The position numbers and the translations under genes are program-made. DNA of 64,000 nt from Leptotrichia sp. HSP-342 (lineage in GTDB: Bacteria > Fusobacteriota > Fusobacteriia > Fusobacteriales > Leptotrichiaceae), in NCBI RefSeq assembly GCF_041199995.1, contig NZ_CP165646.1, forward strand, positions 1,922,001 to 1,986,000, read 5' to 3'. Below, piece after piece: positions 1 through 8,410 of the stretch. Under the pieces are notes generated by a model. That model had not been told where the DNA came from. It saw only the letters and a program-made list of their open reading frames with translations, and did no database searches. Every line of letters begins with the position of its first letter. Position 1 is the first letter of the stretch.

Positions 1-747
1 TTTTAGAGTCGCACCGCAAATAACAGGAATTACAGAACAGTCAAGCACTCCCTGTCTAAGTCCACGATGAATTTCAGCTGTTGTAAATTCAATCCCATTA
101 AAATATTTATCCATTAATTCTTCATCTGTTTCGGCTACCGCTTCCAAAAGCATTTCACGAATTGAATTTATTTCATCATCCATATCAGCGGGCATTTTCA
201 CAGTTGCACATTCATTTTTGTTTTTATCAAATTCCCTTGCAAACATATCAATTACATTAATATGCCCACGAAATTCGTCTCCTCGTCCCCAAGGTACATG
301 AAATGGAGCGATTCTTTTACCGTATTTTTCTCTCAACTGTGAAAGAATCTTTTCATAATCAGCTTTTTCATTGTCAATTTTATTTACAAAAATAAATCGT
401 GGAATATTTCTACTGTCTGTAAGCTCAAGAGCCGTTTCTGTCCCAACTGTTAAATCAGTAGTCCCGTCAACAATAATAATAGCTCCGTCAACTGCCGCAA
501 GTCCAGATTCAACTTCTCCAAAAAAATCACTATAGCCTGGAATATCTACAAAATTATATTTTGTCCCCTGATATTCTATGGCATGAAGGCTGAGAGAACT
601 TGTAATTTTAGTATCATTTTCATTACCTGTAATACGGCTGGCAAGTCCTGCTGTAAATTCAAGACCTTCCACCATATTACTTTTTCCAGAACCACTATGT
701 CCTAAAATACCAATGTTTCTAATGTTATTGCTGTCATATATTCTCAT
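1..747 (-). CDS. EF-G-like translational GTPase, N-terminal part (truncated by window edge)
   Basis: I translated this from the reverse strand: the product begins MRIYDSNNIRNIGILGHSGS and stays open to base 1. The G1 loop reads GHSGSGKS, G3 reads DIPGY and G4 reads NKID, so it is a P-loop translational GTPase. The SGSGKS loop is typical of the EF-G paralogue group sometimes called EF-G-like or FusA2, rather than canonical EF-G (GHxDxGKT). About 249 residues are visible, against roughly 670-700 for the family, so the later domains lie outside the window. A GGAGG ribosome site sits just upstream of the ATG. Its cellular role is not settled for this paralogue group. I am sure of the GTPase family and less sure of the subgroup. 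Confidence 0.85.
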   Translation of the reverse strand, partial: MRIYDSNNIRNIGILGHSGSGKSNMVEGLEFTAGLASRITGNENDTKITSSLSLHAIEYQGTKYNFVDIPGYSDFFGEVESGLAAVDGAIIIVDGTTDLTVGTETALELTDSRNIPRFIFVNKIDNEKADYEKILSQLREKYGKRIAPFHVPWGRGDEFRGHINVIDMFAREFDKNKNECATVKMPADMDDEINSIREMLLEAVAETDEELMDKYFNGIEFTTAEIHRGLRQGVLDCSVIPVICGATLK

Positions 748-887
748 AGCATTTCCTCCCTATACATTTCTATTTTTAACAAATTCTATCCTATATTAAA
801 TTTTAACTTGAAATTAGAAAAAATCAAGTTAATTTTATGATTTAATTATTTAAATTACACTTGTTATATTTCTAGAAAAAATTTTCC

Positions 888-916
888 TTGTAATTATAAA
901 AAAAAAATGCTAATAT
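888..916 (+). promoter_or_regulatory. Predicted sigma70-type promoter for the Spherulin-4 gene
   Basis: TTGTAA (888-893) and TAATAT (911-916) are separated by 17 bases, with a TGC just before the -10. It lies about 90 bases upstream of the ATG at 1004. Judged by eye only; the region is very AT-rich. Confidence 0.45.
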
Positions 917-1003
917 ATATGGTAATATTCTTTAAAATTAATAACTAAATTTCCCAAATTTCTATTGGTTAAAAGGAGAATTTTATAATGAAAGGAGATA
1001 GTA

Positions 1004-2224
1004 ATGAAGGAAAATTTTGAGAATAATACCGATTCTCTTTGGGAAAATACAGATGAAATTTATGATATTATAAAAAATAATTTAAAAAATGAAAACGAAT
1101 TTAAAGTGGATTTTGGCTATACAGATGGTTTTCATAAAAGCAACAAGGATGATGATAAAAAAAATAATCACATTATAGATAATGACTTTGCAGAAAATGA
1201 AGCAACGATTCCTTATGTAATTATCAATCCTGCAAATGGTCCTTCTGACAAGGCTGATTATGACTATGTTGTTCAAATTAAAAAAAACAAGGAGCTTGGA
1301 ATTAAAAATCTTGGATATGTAACTACAAATGAATATACTAAAAGTATCAAAAAAGTATGTTTTGAAATTGACAAATATATACATTTTTATGGCTCTGATA
1401 ATATTTCTGGAATTTTCCTTGATGAAGTTTCATCAGGTACAAATCCATTGGAAATCGATTATATGGCACAAATATATAATTATATAAAAAATAAGTATCC
1501 CGACTCAATCATAGTTGCAAATCCTGGAGGAACAGTAACAGATGAGATGTCTAAATACTCTGATTTATGGCTAACAAGTGAAGTATCTGCAAATAACTAC
1601 ATCAATCATTGGACTCCAAGAACTTACAATTTTGAAAATAATCCTGAAAATGCAAGCCGTATTGTCCATGTTGTTCACTCTGCAAAACCAGAACAGTACG
1701 AAACTCTACTGAAATTGTCAAAAGAACGAAATGCAGGATTTTTAATGATTACAACCGATGTTCCAAATGTTCCTTACGAAAATTTACCACAAAATTTTGA
1801 AAATTTAATATTATCAATAAACAATCCTAAACTTGAAAATCTTTCAAATACAAGAAATGATTTAACTGAAACATCAATATTAGATAATTCATACATAAAA
1901 TCCGAATCTATTGATTCAAAAAATTCTACATCCGAACAAATTATAAAAAATATCCAAACAGAAAGCTACAATCATAATTCAGACCAGTTTGTATCTTCTG
2001 GAAAATACAGTATCACTGGAAATCTTGAAATATCGAGCCTTGATTTTTGGAAACTTTTGGATTTTCATTATAAAGACAGCGTAAAAAACTTCTCCAAAAA
2101 TGTATTCAATCCCCATTTTGACTTTGGATACAATATTTCAGAAGAATTTATCATAAATGCTTCAAATAAAATAAGTGAATCTGGAAACTTTGAAATTGAT
2201 TTTAACAAGAACTGGAATATTTAA
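1004..2224 (+). CDS. Spherulation-specific family 4 (Spherulin-4) domain protein
   Basis: The 406-residue product contains a Spherulin-4 domain at about residues 70-275. Visible landmarks are YVIINPANGPSDKADYDYVV, LGYVTTNEYTKS, GIFLDEVSSG and the late ITTDVPNVPYENLP segment. The fold resembles TIM-barrel glycoside hydrolases, but a defined substrate is not established, so I assign no reaction. There is no signal peptide or membrane segment. The N terminus (about 70 residues) and the Asn/Ser-rich C terminus (about 130 residues) are acidic or polar and unrecognised. The ATG at 1004 has AAAGGAGA at 991-998. It is a single-gene unit, divergent from the EF-G-like gene and convergent with suf, with a hairpin terminator downstream. 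Confidence 0.8.
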   Translation: MKENFENNTDSLWENTDEIYDIIKNNLKNENEFKVDFGYTDGFHKSNKDDDKKNNHIIDNDFAENEATIPYVIINPANGPSDKADYDYVVQIKKNKELGIKNLGYVTTNEYTKSIKKVCFEIDKYIHFYGSDNISGIFLDEVSSGTNPLEIDYMAQIYNYIKNKYPDSIIVANPGGTVTDEMSKYSDLWLTSEVSANNYINHWTPRTYNFENNPENASRIVHVVHSAKPEQYETLLKLSKERNAGFLMITTDVPNVPYENLPQNFENLILSINNPKLENLSNTRNDLTETSILDNSYIKSESIDSKNSTSEQIIKNIQTESYNHNSDQFVSSGKYSITGNLEISSLDFWKLLDFHYKDSVKNFSKNVFNPHFDFGYNISEEFIINASNKISESGNFEIDFNKNWNI

Positions 2225-2225
2225 C

Positions 2226-2268
2226 AAAAAAATTAGCTGTTTCATAAATATCATGATACAGCTTTTTT
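2226..2268. terminator. Bidirectional Rho-independent terminator
   Basis: An 11-bp stem with one mismatch (2235-2245 with 2253-2263) has a 7-base loop. It is followed by a T-run on the plus strand (2263-2268) and an A-run on the other side (2226-2232). It can end both the plus-strand Spherulin-4 gene and the minus-strand suf operon. Confidence 0.8.
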
Positions 2269-2279
2269 ATATTATTATT

Positions 2280-2720
2280 CTACTTTTCACTCTTATCCAC
2301 AATTACTTTTAATGAATGCCAGCTAAGTGTCGCACATTTTACTCTTGCAGGCATTTGAGCCACATATTCCATAAGAACAGCATCTCCTAATTTTTTACTT
2401 TCTTCTCTTGTCAATTTTTCTTCCTGCTTCATCATTTTGAAAAACAAATTTACTTTTTCCTTTGCTTCTTCCATTGTCTTCCCTTTTACCAAGTCAATCA
2501 GCATAGCCATAGAAGCCGTTGAAATGGCACATCCGCTTCCAATAAAAGCAGCATCTGTTATTACTCCGTTTTCATCAGTTTTTATTTCAAGCGTCAAGTC
2601 ATCTCCACAGTTTGGATTATGTCCACGTTCTGCAAATGTCGGATTTTCAATTTCACGATTTAGTTCCTTACGTCTGCTATATTCGAGTATTGTCTGCTGA
2701 TATATTTTTTCTAAATTCAT
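2280..2720 (-). CDS. sufU: SufU Fe-S scaffold / sulfur acceptor protein
   Basis: SufU accepts sulfur from SufS in Fe-S cluster assembly. The 146-residue product has the family ligands Cys38 (NPNCGDD, with Asp40), Cys64 (GSGCAIS) and Cys129 (RVKCATLSWH). It also has the extra helical insertion between the last two cysteines that separates SufU from IscU. An ATG 18 bases further upstream is possible, but the strong AAGGAGG site is placed for the start at 2720 (MNLEK). It is the last gene of the sufCBDSU operon and is followed by a bidirectional terminator. In Gram-positive bacteria SufU is a Zn-bound sulfur shuttle for SufS; the same role is inferred here. Confidence 0.93.
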   Translation of the reverse strand: MNLEKIYQQTILEYSRRKELNREIENPTFAERGHNPNCGDDLTLEIKTDENGVITDAAFIGSGCAISTASMAMLIDLVKGKTMEEAKEKVNLFFKMMKQEEKLTREESKKLGDAVLMEYVAQMPARVKCATLSWHSLKVIVDKSEK

Positions 2721-2762
2721 ATTAAACCTCCTTTTCAAATTTTTTTCTTTTATTTATTTTTC

Positions 2763-3968
2763 CTATAATTCAAAAACTTCCTTCACTTTTAAAAGCCCTT
2801 CTATCAGTTTATCAACATCCTCTTCATTGTTGTAAATGCTAAAACTTGCACGGCAACACGAAGGCACTCCTAAATACTTCATTAAAGGCTGTGCACAATG
2901 ATGCCCTGAACGGACTGCCACATTATACGAGTCAAGTATAAATGCCACATCATGAGAATGCACATTTTTTACATTAAAAGCAATAATTCCAGCACGCTGA
3001 ACATCTTTTGTAAAATATGTTTCTACAAAATCTAGCTTTTTCAATTTTTCTAAAGCAATTTTCGTAAGAGAATTTTCAATTTCATTAATTTTCTCATAAC
3101 TTATTTCTTCGATAAAATTAATTGCTTCTTCCAGAGTTACTGCTCCTTCCACATTCTGAGTCCCGCCTTCAAATTTATTTGGAAGTGGTGCAAACGTTGA
3201 TTCCTGTTCTGTTACAAATTCAATCATATCTCCGCCGTATAAGAAAGGTGGCATTTTATCAAGAATATCCTTTTTTCCGTACATAACTCCAATTCCCATT
3301 GGTGTAAATAATTTATGTCCTGAAAATACAAGAAAATCTGCATCCAATTTTTGAACATCGTGTTTAAAATGCAGCATCGACTGTGCAGCATCCACAAGAA
3401 TGCGTATATTTTTATTTTTATTTCGTGCAATTTCAATAATTTCCTTTATTGGCTGAATAACTCCTGTAACATTTACCACAGCAGAAACAGCTACAAGTTT
3501 TGTTTTATCTGACAATTTATTTTTAAAATCTTCAATATCAAATTGTCCGTTTTCAGTAAGGTACACAAACCTTATCTTAGCATTTTTCTTTTTAGCTACA
3601 AACTGCCAAGGGACAATGTTTGCATGATGATTTGAAATTCCTAGAATTATTTCATCATTTTCGTTTATAAATTCCATTCCGTAAGAATAGGCGATTAAAT
3701 TGATTGATTCTGTCGTACTTTTTGTAAAAATAACTTCTTCAGGATATTTTGCATTAATAAACTTCTGTACAGTATTTCGTGCATTTGCCATCAAGTTTGA
3801 GGCTTCCATTGATAAAGTATGCGAACCACGCCCTGGATTACCATTATATTTTTCATAGTATTCCATAATTTTATCCAGCACTCTTTTAGGCTTTTGTGAA
3901 GTTGCCGCTGTATCAAGATAGTGATTATTTCTATTCTTAAATATTGGAAATTCTTTTCTATAGTCCAT
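2763..3968 (-). CDS. sufS: Cysteine desulfurase SufS
   Basis: This is a PLP-dependent class-V aminotransferase-fold enzyme (401 residues) that removes sulfur from L-cysteine for Fe-S assembly. The PLP lysine is in SGHKLF near residue 219. The catalytic cysteine is in RSGHHCAQP near residue 359, with the short loop typical of group II (SufS/CsdA) desulfurases. The cofactor aspartate lies in LVDAAQS. A GGGAG site precedes the ATG. The length matches the family. It sits between sufD and sufU, the usual order in Bacillus-type suf operons, which makes SufU its likely sulfur acceptor. Confidence 0.95.
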   Translation of the reverse strand: MDYRKEFPIFKNRNNHYLDTAATSQKPKRVLDKIMEYYEKYNGNPGRGSHTLSMEASNLMANARNTVQKFINAKYPEEVIFTKSTTESINLIAYSYGMEFINENDEIILGISNHHANIVPWQFVAKKKNAKIRFVYLTENGQFDIEDFKNKLSDKTKLVAVSAVVNVTGVIQPIKEIIEIARNKNKNIRILVDAAQSMLHFKHDVQKLDADFLVFSGHKLFTPMGIGVMYGKKDILDKMPPFLYGGDMIEFVTEQESTFAPLPNKFEGGTQNVEGAVTLEEAINFIEEISYEKINEIENSLTKIALEKLKKLDFVETYFTKDVQRAGIIAFNVKNVHSHDVAFILDSYNVAVRSGHHCAQPLMKYLGVPSCCRASFSIYNNEEDVDKLIEGLLKVKEVFEL

Positions 3969-4054
3969 TTTTTCACTCCCTATATAATTTTACCCACAAG
4001 CAATAAAAATTATATCACTTTGTGGGTACTTTTTCAAATTCATATTTTATTCTT

Positions 4055-5182
4055 TTAGATTCTTCTTTCCAGTTCTTCAAATAATTTCTCTCTTAACTTT
4101 TCGTCATCAATGTTATCCATTATTGGACGGAATGAAGATTCTACTATTAATTTTTTTGCTCTTCCTTCAGAAAGACCACGGCTCATTAGATAAAATAATT
4201 TTGATTCATCAACTTTTCCGACAGAAGCAGCGTGTTCTCCGATAACATCATCTTCACTACAAAATAGCGTTGGAATAGAGTCAGCCTTTATTTTATCATT
4301 TAATAAGATAGCAAATTCTCCTTCACGCCCTTCAGACTTACTCGAACCTTGCTTAAAGTAAAGGTTTCCACGAAATACTTTTTTAGCTTCATCTTTTACA
4401 GCCCCTCTTCCTTGAAGTTCCCCAATCGTTCTACGTCCACGGAAAACTACAGAATATTCCAAGTCCAGCTTTCTATCCTCATCAGCAAGGTATGCAGGCC
4501 ATACATAAACTTCTGATGAATCTTCCTCAAGATAAGATTTATGGCTTATCGCATTAATCTTTCCACCTAGTTCAACGCTGTAATATTGAGTTTTTCCTTG
4601 ACCTAAAGTTTCAATTTTTGATGACTCAAAATTAGAACTTTTTGTATTTAAAGTTTGTATTTTTATAATTTTTACTTCTGCATTTTTCCCAGTGAACACT
4701 TTTATAATTCCATTGTGATAAACTGGTGTGTCGTCTTCTGAATCATAAGTAATAATTACCGTAACTTTTGCAAAATCTTCCACTTCAATAACATTGTAGT
4801 CAACTAGAAAATTATTTTCTTTATTTGCACGATAATTTAAGTAAATTGGCTTTTCAATTTTTTTTCTTTCAGCAATTTTTAGGTACTTCCCTTCATTGCA
4901 AAAAGCAAGATTCTGTGTCTTAAAAAAGTCTCCTAGTCCATATTCATTATCATTTTTTAATCTTTCCAGCTCATCTATCGAGTCACTAATATTTTTTATA
5001 GCAACTCCTTCTTGATTTCCATGCTTTATTTCTAGATTATTAAATTTCTTAAATGTTTCAGGCTCTTCGTATTGATAGCCTACTCTTGTCCAATTAACTT
5101 TTTCAAGCTTTTTATATTGTTCAAACTTTTTCAGTCTGTATTCACTATTTTCAAGATTTTGTATGCTTGATTTTTCTAACAT
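4055..5182 (-). CDS. sufD: Fe-S assembly protein SufD
   Basis: SufD pairs with SufB and the ATPase SufC to form the SufBC2D scaffold complex in the cytosol. The C-terminal half carries the SufB/SufD beta-helix core, with GRRTIGELQGRGAVKDEAKK and FCSEDDVIGEHAASVGKVDE, then the helical segment LFYLMSRGLSEGRAKKL. An ATG at 5197 lies in frame, but AAGGAG is spaced correctly for the ATG at 5182 (MLEKSS), which I chose; that gives 375 residues. It lies 42 bases downstream of sufB. The N-terminal third is divergent, as is usual for SufD. Confidence 0.93.
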   Translation of the reverse strand: MLEKSSIQNLENSEYRLKKFEQYKKLEKVNWTRVGYQYEEPETFKKFNNLEIKHGNQEGVAIKNISDSIDELERLKNDNEYGLGDFFKTQNLAFCNEGKYLKIAERKKIEKPIYLNYRANKENNFLVDYNVIEVEDFAKVTVIITYDSEDDTPVYHNGIIKVFTGKNAEVKIIKIQTLNTKSSNFESSKIETLGQGKTQYYSVELGGKINAISHKSYLEEDSSEVYVWPAYLADEDRKLDLEYSVVFRGRRTIGELQGRGAVKDEAKKVFRGNLYFKQGSSKSEGREGEFAILLNDKIKADSIPTLFCSEDDVIGEHAASVGKVDESKLFYLMSRGLSEGRAKKLIVESSFRPIMDNIDDEKLREKLFEELERRI

Positions 5183-5224
5183 TTTTGCTCCTTCCATTTT
5201 TTCAGCAATTTGAGTTTTGCCTGT

Positions 5225-6637
5225 TTATCCGATTGTTCCTTCCAGCTCCAGTTCTATCAATTTATTAAGCTCTACAGCATATTCAAGCGGAAGCTCCTTA
5301 GAAATTGGCTCAACAAATCCTCTTACAATCATAGCTTTTGCTTCATCTTCGCTTATACCTCTTGACATAAGATAAAATATTGCTTCGTCGCTTATTCTTC
5401 CGATTTTTGCTTCATGTCCAATATCAACACTATCATTATTTATATCAATTATTGGTATAGTGTCTGATGTTGATTCGTTATCCAGCATTAATGATTCACA
5501 TTCTACAGTTGATCTTGCTCCAGTTGCTTCTGGCAATACTTTTAAAAGCCCTCTATAAAATGCTGTTCCTCCATTTTTAGAAATTGATTTTGAATGAACT
5601 GTCGAACTTGTCTGTTTTCCTTGATGAATAATTTTACATCCTGTATCCAAATATTGTCCAGCTGCTGCAAATGTAACTCCTGTAAATTCACATCTTGAAC
5701 GATCACCTTTTAGAATACTCATTGGGTAAAGCATCGAAACTCTTGATCCAAATGATCCAGAAATCCACTCAACTACTCCATCATCTTCCACTATTGCTCT
5801 TTTTGTATTAAGATTGTACATATTTCTTGACCAGTTTTCAATTGTTGAATATCTTAATCTTGCCCCTTTTCTTACAAATAATTCAACCGCTCCTGCATGC
5901 AATGCATTTTTTTGATATTTTGGAGCAGAACATCCCTCGATATAGTGCAAATCAGCTCCTTCATCTACAATAATAAGCGTATGCTCAAATTGCCCTGCTT
6001 CAGGTGCATTCAATCTAAAGTATGATTGTAAAGGCATATTTACCTTTACTCCTTTTGGAACGTAGATAAATGATCCTCCAGACCATACTGCTCCATGTAA
6101 TGCCGCAAATTTGTGATCATTAACTGTAATTAATGTCATAAAATATTCCTTTAGCATATCTTCATATTCTACCATTGCAGTTTCAATATCTGTATAAATT
6201 ACACCTTGTTCTTTCAATTCTTTATGAATGCTGTGATAAACTACTTCTGAATCATATTGTGCCCCTACTCCTGCAAGTGACTGCTTTTCAGCCTCAGGAA
6301 TTCCAAGTCTGTCAAATGTATCTCTTATATAGCTTGGTACATCATCCCAGTTTTCATTCATAGGTGCCGAATCAGGTTCTAAATAATGCACAATATCATT
6401 TACATCAAGATCTGATAAATCTGGACCCCAGTCAGTCATAGGTTTTGAATTGTAAACTTCTAATGCCTTTAATCTAAATTCTCTCATCCATTCAGGCTCA
6501 TTTTTTCTTTCTGAAATTTTTTTGATAATTTCAGGAGTAAGTCCCTTTTCAGCCTTATATTTATAATGTCCTTCGTCTTTTATATCATAGACACCACGTT
6601 CAATATCTGCAACATATGTTTTTTTTCTATTTTCCAT
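5225..6637 (-). CDS. sufB: Fe-S assembly protein SufB
   Basis: SufB is the scaffold subunit on which the nascent Fe-S cluster is assembled. The product (470 residues from the ATG at 6637) contains the family blocks YDSEVVYHSIHKELKEQGVI, WSGGSFIYVPKGVKVNMPLQ and VECESLMLDNESTSDTIP, and the helix FYLMSRGISEDEAKAMIV shared with SufD. A GTG nine bases upstream (6646) is also in frame, but the ATG fits better. The ribosome site is weak. It is highly conserved and full length, and lies between sufC and sufD. Confidence 0.95.
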   Translation of the reverse strand: MENRKKTYVADIERGVYDIKDEGHYKYKAEKGLTPEIIKKISERKNEPEWMREFRLKALEVYNSKPMTDWGPDLSDLDVNDIVHYLEPDSAPMNENWDDVPSYIRDTFDRLGIPEAEKQSLAGVGAQYDSEVVYHSIHKELKEQGVIYTDIETAMVEYEDMLKEYFMTLITVNDHKFAALHGAVWSGGSFIYVPKGVKVNMPLQSYFRLNAPEAGQFEHTLIIVDEGADLHYIEGCSAPKYQKNALHAGAVELFVRKGARLRYSTIENWSRNMYNLNTKRAIVEDDGVVEWISGSFGSRVSMLYPMSILKGDRSRCEFTGVTFAAAGQYLDTGCKIIHQGKQTSSTVHSKSISKNGGTAFYRGLLKVLPEATGARSTVECESLMLDNESTSDTIPIIDINNDSVDIGHEAKIGRISDEAIFYLMSRGISEDEAKAMIVRGFVEPISKELPLEYAVELNKLIELELEGTIG

Positions 6638-6665
6638 TATTCCCACACTTTCTATTCTGTATTAA

Positions 6666-7412
6666 TTATAATCCTAATTCTTCCTTCATTTTAGCATAAC
6701 CATCTTTTTCAATGCTTTCAACTAATTCTTGCCCACCTGTCTTAACAATTTTTCCATTCATCAAAATATGAACAAAATCAGGCTTTAAATAATCCAGCAC
6801 TTTATCATAGTGTGTAATTATAAGTAAAGCTGTATCTTTAGTCTTTAATTTTTGAACACCTTCAAATACAACTTTTGTAGCGTCAATATCAAGTCCAGAA
6901 TCAGTTTCATCCAGAATAGCCAATTTTGGCTCTAAAACTGCCATTTGTAAAATTTCATTTTTTTTCTTTTCTCCACCAGAAAATCCGACATTTAAATGTC
7001 TATCTGCGTATTCGGGATTAATGTGAAGTTTTTCCATTTTTTCCACTAATTCATTATGAAATTGCATTAAATATTGCTTTTCCCCAGTAACAGCCTCTTT
7101 TGCCGTTCTCAAAAAGTCTTCTACAGTAAGCCCTGGTATTTCTTCAGGATATTGAAATGATAAGAAAATCCCCTTTTTAGCCCTTTCGTCGACAGCATCT
7201 TCATTAATATTTTCTCCATCCAAAATAATTTCCCCATCAACAAGCTCATGTTTTGGATGTCCCACAAGAATACTTGCAAGCGTAGATTTTCCAGCTCCAT
7301 TAGGCCCCATAATTACATGAACTTCTCCTTTGTTTATAGTCAAGTTCAATCCTTTTAGAATCTCTTTCCCTTCTACTTCAGATTTTACATTTTTCAATTC
7401 TAACAAACTCAT
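6666..7412 (-). CDS. sufC: Fe-S assembly ATPase SufC
   Basis: SufC is the ABC-type ATPase that drives conformational changes in SufB-SufD. Visible motifs are Walker A GPNGAGKS, the Q-loop region SFQYPEEIPGL, the signature FSGGEKKKNEI and Walker B LAILDETDSGLD. The product is 248 residues, normal for the family. GGAGG precedes the ATG. It is the first gene of the operon, directly downstream of a predicted promoter, so transcription runs sufC-B-D-S-U. There is no membrane segment, which fits a soluble SufC rather than a transporter ATPase. Confidence 0.95.
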   Translation of the reverse strand: MSLLELKNVKSEVEGKEILKGLNLTINKGEVHVIMGPNGAGKSTLASILVGHPKHELVDGEIILDGENINEDAVDERAKKGIFLSFQYPEEIPGLTVEDFLRTAKEAVTGEKQYLMQFHNELVEKMEKLHINPEYADRHLNVGFSGGEKKKNEILQMAVLEPKLAILDETDSGLDIDATKVVFEGVQKLKTKDTALLIITHYDKVLDYLKPDFVHILMNGKIVKTGGQELVESIEKDGYAKMKEELGL

Positions 7413-7479
7413 GTTAATTTTACCTCCAAAATATTTTATATATAAATTTATTTGTTTTACAAATTAAATTACACTTTAT

Positions 7480-7508
7480 ATTCTATCAAAAATTTGTAAT
7501 AAAATCAA
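7480..7508 (-). promoter_or_regulatory. Predicted promoter of the suf operon
   Basis: On the minus strand TTGATT (7508-7503) and TAGAAT (7485-7480) are 17 bases apart, about 70 bases upstream of sufC. No IscR/Rrf2-type palindrome was recognised. Confidence 0.5.
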
Positions 7509-7513
7509 TTATG

Positions 7514-7558
7514 AAAAAAATATTCTCTAAATAATTAACATACAGAGAATATTTTTAA
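7514..7558 (-). terminator. Rho-independent terminator after pdxK
   Basis: A 13-bp inverted repeat (7516-7528 with 7544-7556, core AATATTCTCT) is followed on the minus strand by a T-run (complement of 7514-7520). It separates the acc-met-pdx unit from the suf promoter. Confidence 0.75.
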
Positions 7559-7565
7559 TAGATTT

Positions 7566-8378
7566 TTATTTTGTAGCAAATGCCTTATGATTCAAAGGTC
7601 CTGTATAATCATTCAATTTAAAGGATTGTTTCAGTCCTTCTGTAATTAATTTTTTTGTAGTCGCAACTGCTTCGCTTACTGTCGAACCTTTTGCTAGTTC
7701 TGCTGTGATTGAGGCGGAAAAAGTACATCCTGCACCATGATTCCATTCTGTGTCAATTTTTTCAGATTCAAAGAATTCAAAATCTTTTCCATCGTATAAG
7801 AAATCAATTGATTTTTCTCCAGCAAAAAATTTTCTTCCTTTTATAACAACATTTTTTGCACCTAAGTCACATATTTTTTTAGCCGCTTCCTTTGCTTCCT
7901 CAAGCGTGTCAATTTTTTCCATTCCAGCTAACTGCGCGGCTTCAAATAAGTTTGGAGTAACAACAGTTGCATAAGGCAATAAATGATTTTTCATGGCAAT
8001 TACATTTTCTGGGAAAAGATTTTCAGTAGAGCCGCTGCTGACTTTACATACCATGACAGGATCTATCACAATAGGATTTTTCAGATTCTTCAAAATAGAG
8101 CCTACATACTCTATGATTTCTACTGTCGGAAGCATCCCTGTCTTTAATGCATCTACTCCAATTCCGTTTACAACAGTATCAACTTGCTCTTTTATAACAT
8201 CCAATTCAATTGGAAAAACTTTGTGAGCCCAGCTATTTCTAGGATCCATTGTAACAATAACCGTAAGAGCATTCATTCCATAAACGCCTCTTTCCTGAAA
8301 TGTCTTCAAATCTGCTTGTATTCCAGCTCCTCCACTCGTATCCGAACCTGCGATTGTTAAAACTTTTTTAATAGACAT
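7566..8378 (-). CDS. pdxK: Pyridoxine/pyridoxal kinase, ThiD-fold (PdxK type)
   Basis: This 270-residue ribokinase-fold enzyme has the ThiD-family landmarks TIAGSDTSGGAGIQADLKTF, VIDPVMVCK, TPNLFEAAQL and the anion-hole loop HGAGCTFSA. Regions such as TFQERGVYGMNALTVIV and NSWAHKVFPIELD match the Bacillus PdxK subgroup, which phosphorylates B6 vitamers, more closely than the HMP-phosphate kinases. I therefore favour vitamin B6 salvage. It is the last gene of the accD-accA-metF-pdxK run (32 bases after metF), with AGGAGG before the ATG. Its product PLP is the cofactor of SufS and Alr encoded nearby. The alternative is ThiD of thiamin synthesis. Confidence 0.82.
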   Translation of the reverse strand: MSIKKVLTIAGSDTSGGAGIQADLKTFQERGVYGMNALTVIVTMDPRNSWAHKVFPIELDVIKEQVDTVVNGIGVDALKTGMLPTVEIIEYVGSILKNLKNPIVIDPVMVCKVSSGSTENLFPENVIAMKNHLLPYATVVTPNLFEAAQLAGMEKIDTLEEAKEAAKKICDLGAKNVVIKGRKFFAGEKSIDFLYDGKDFEFFESEKIDTEWNHGAGCTFSASITAELAKGSTVSEAVATTKKLITEGLKQSFKLNDYTGPLNHKAFATK

Positions 8379-8410
8379 ATTGCTACCTCCTATTTTATAT
8401 ATTTTAAAAT

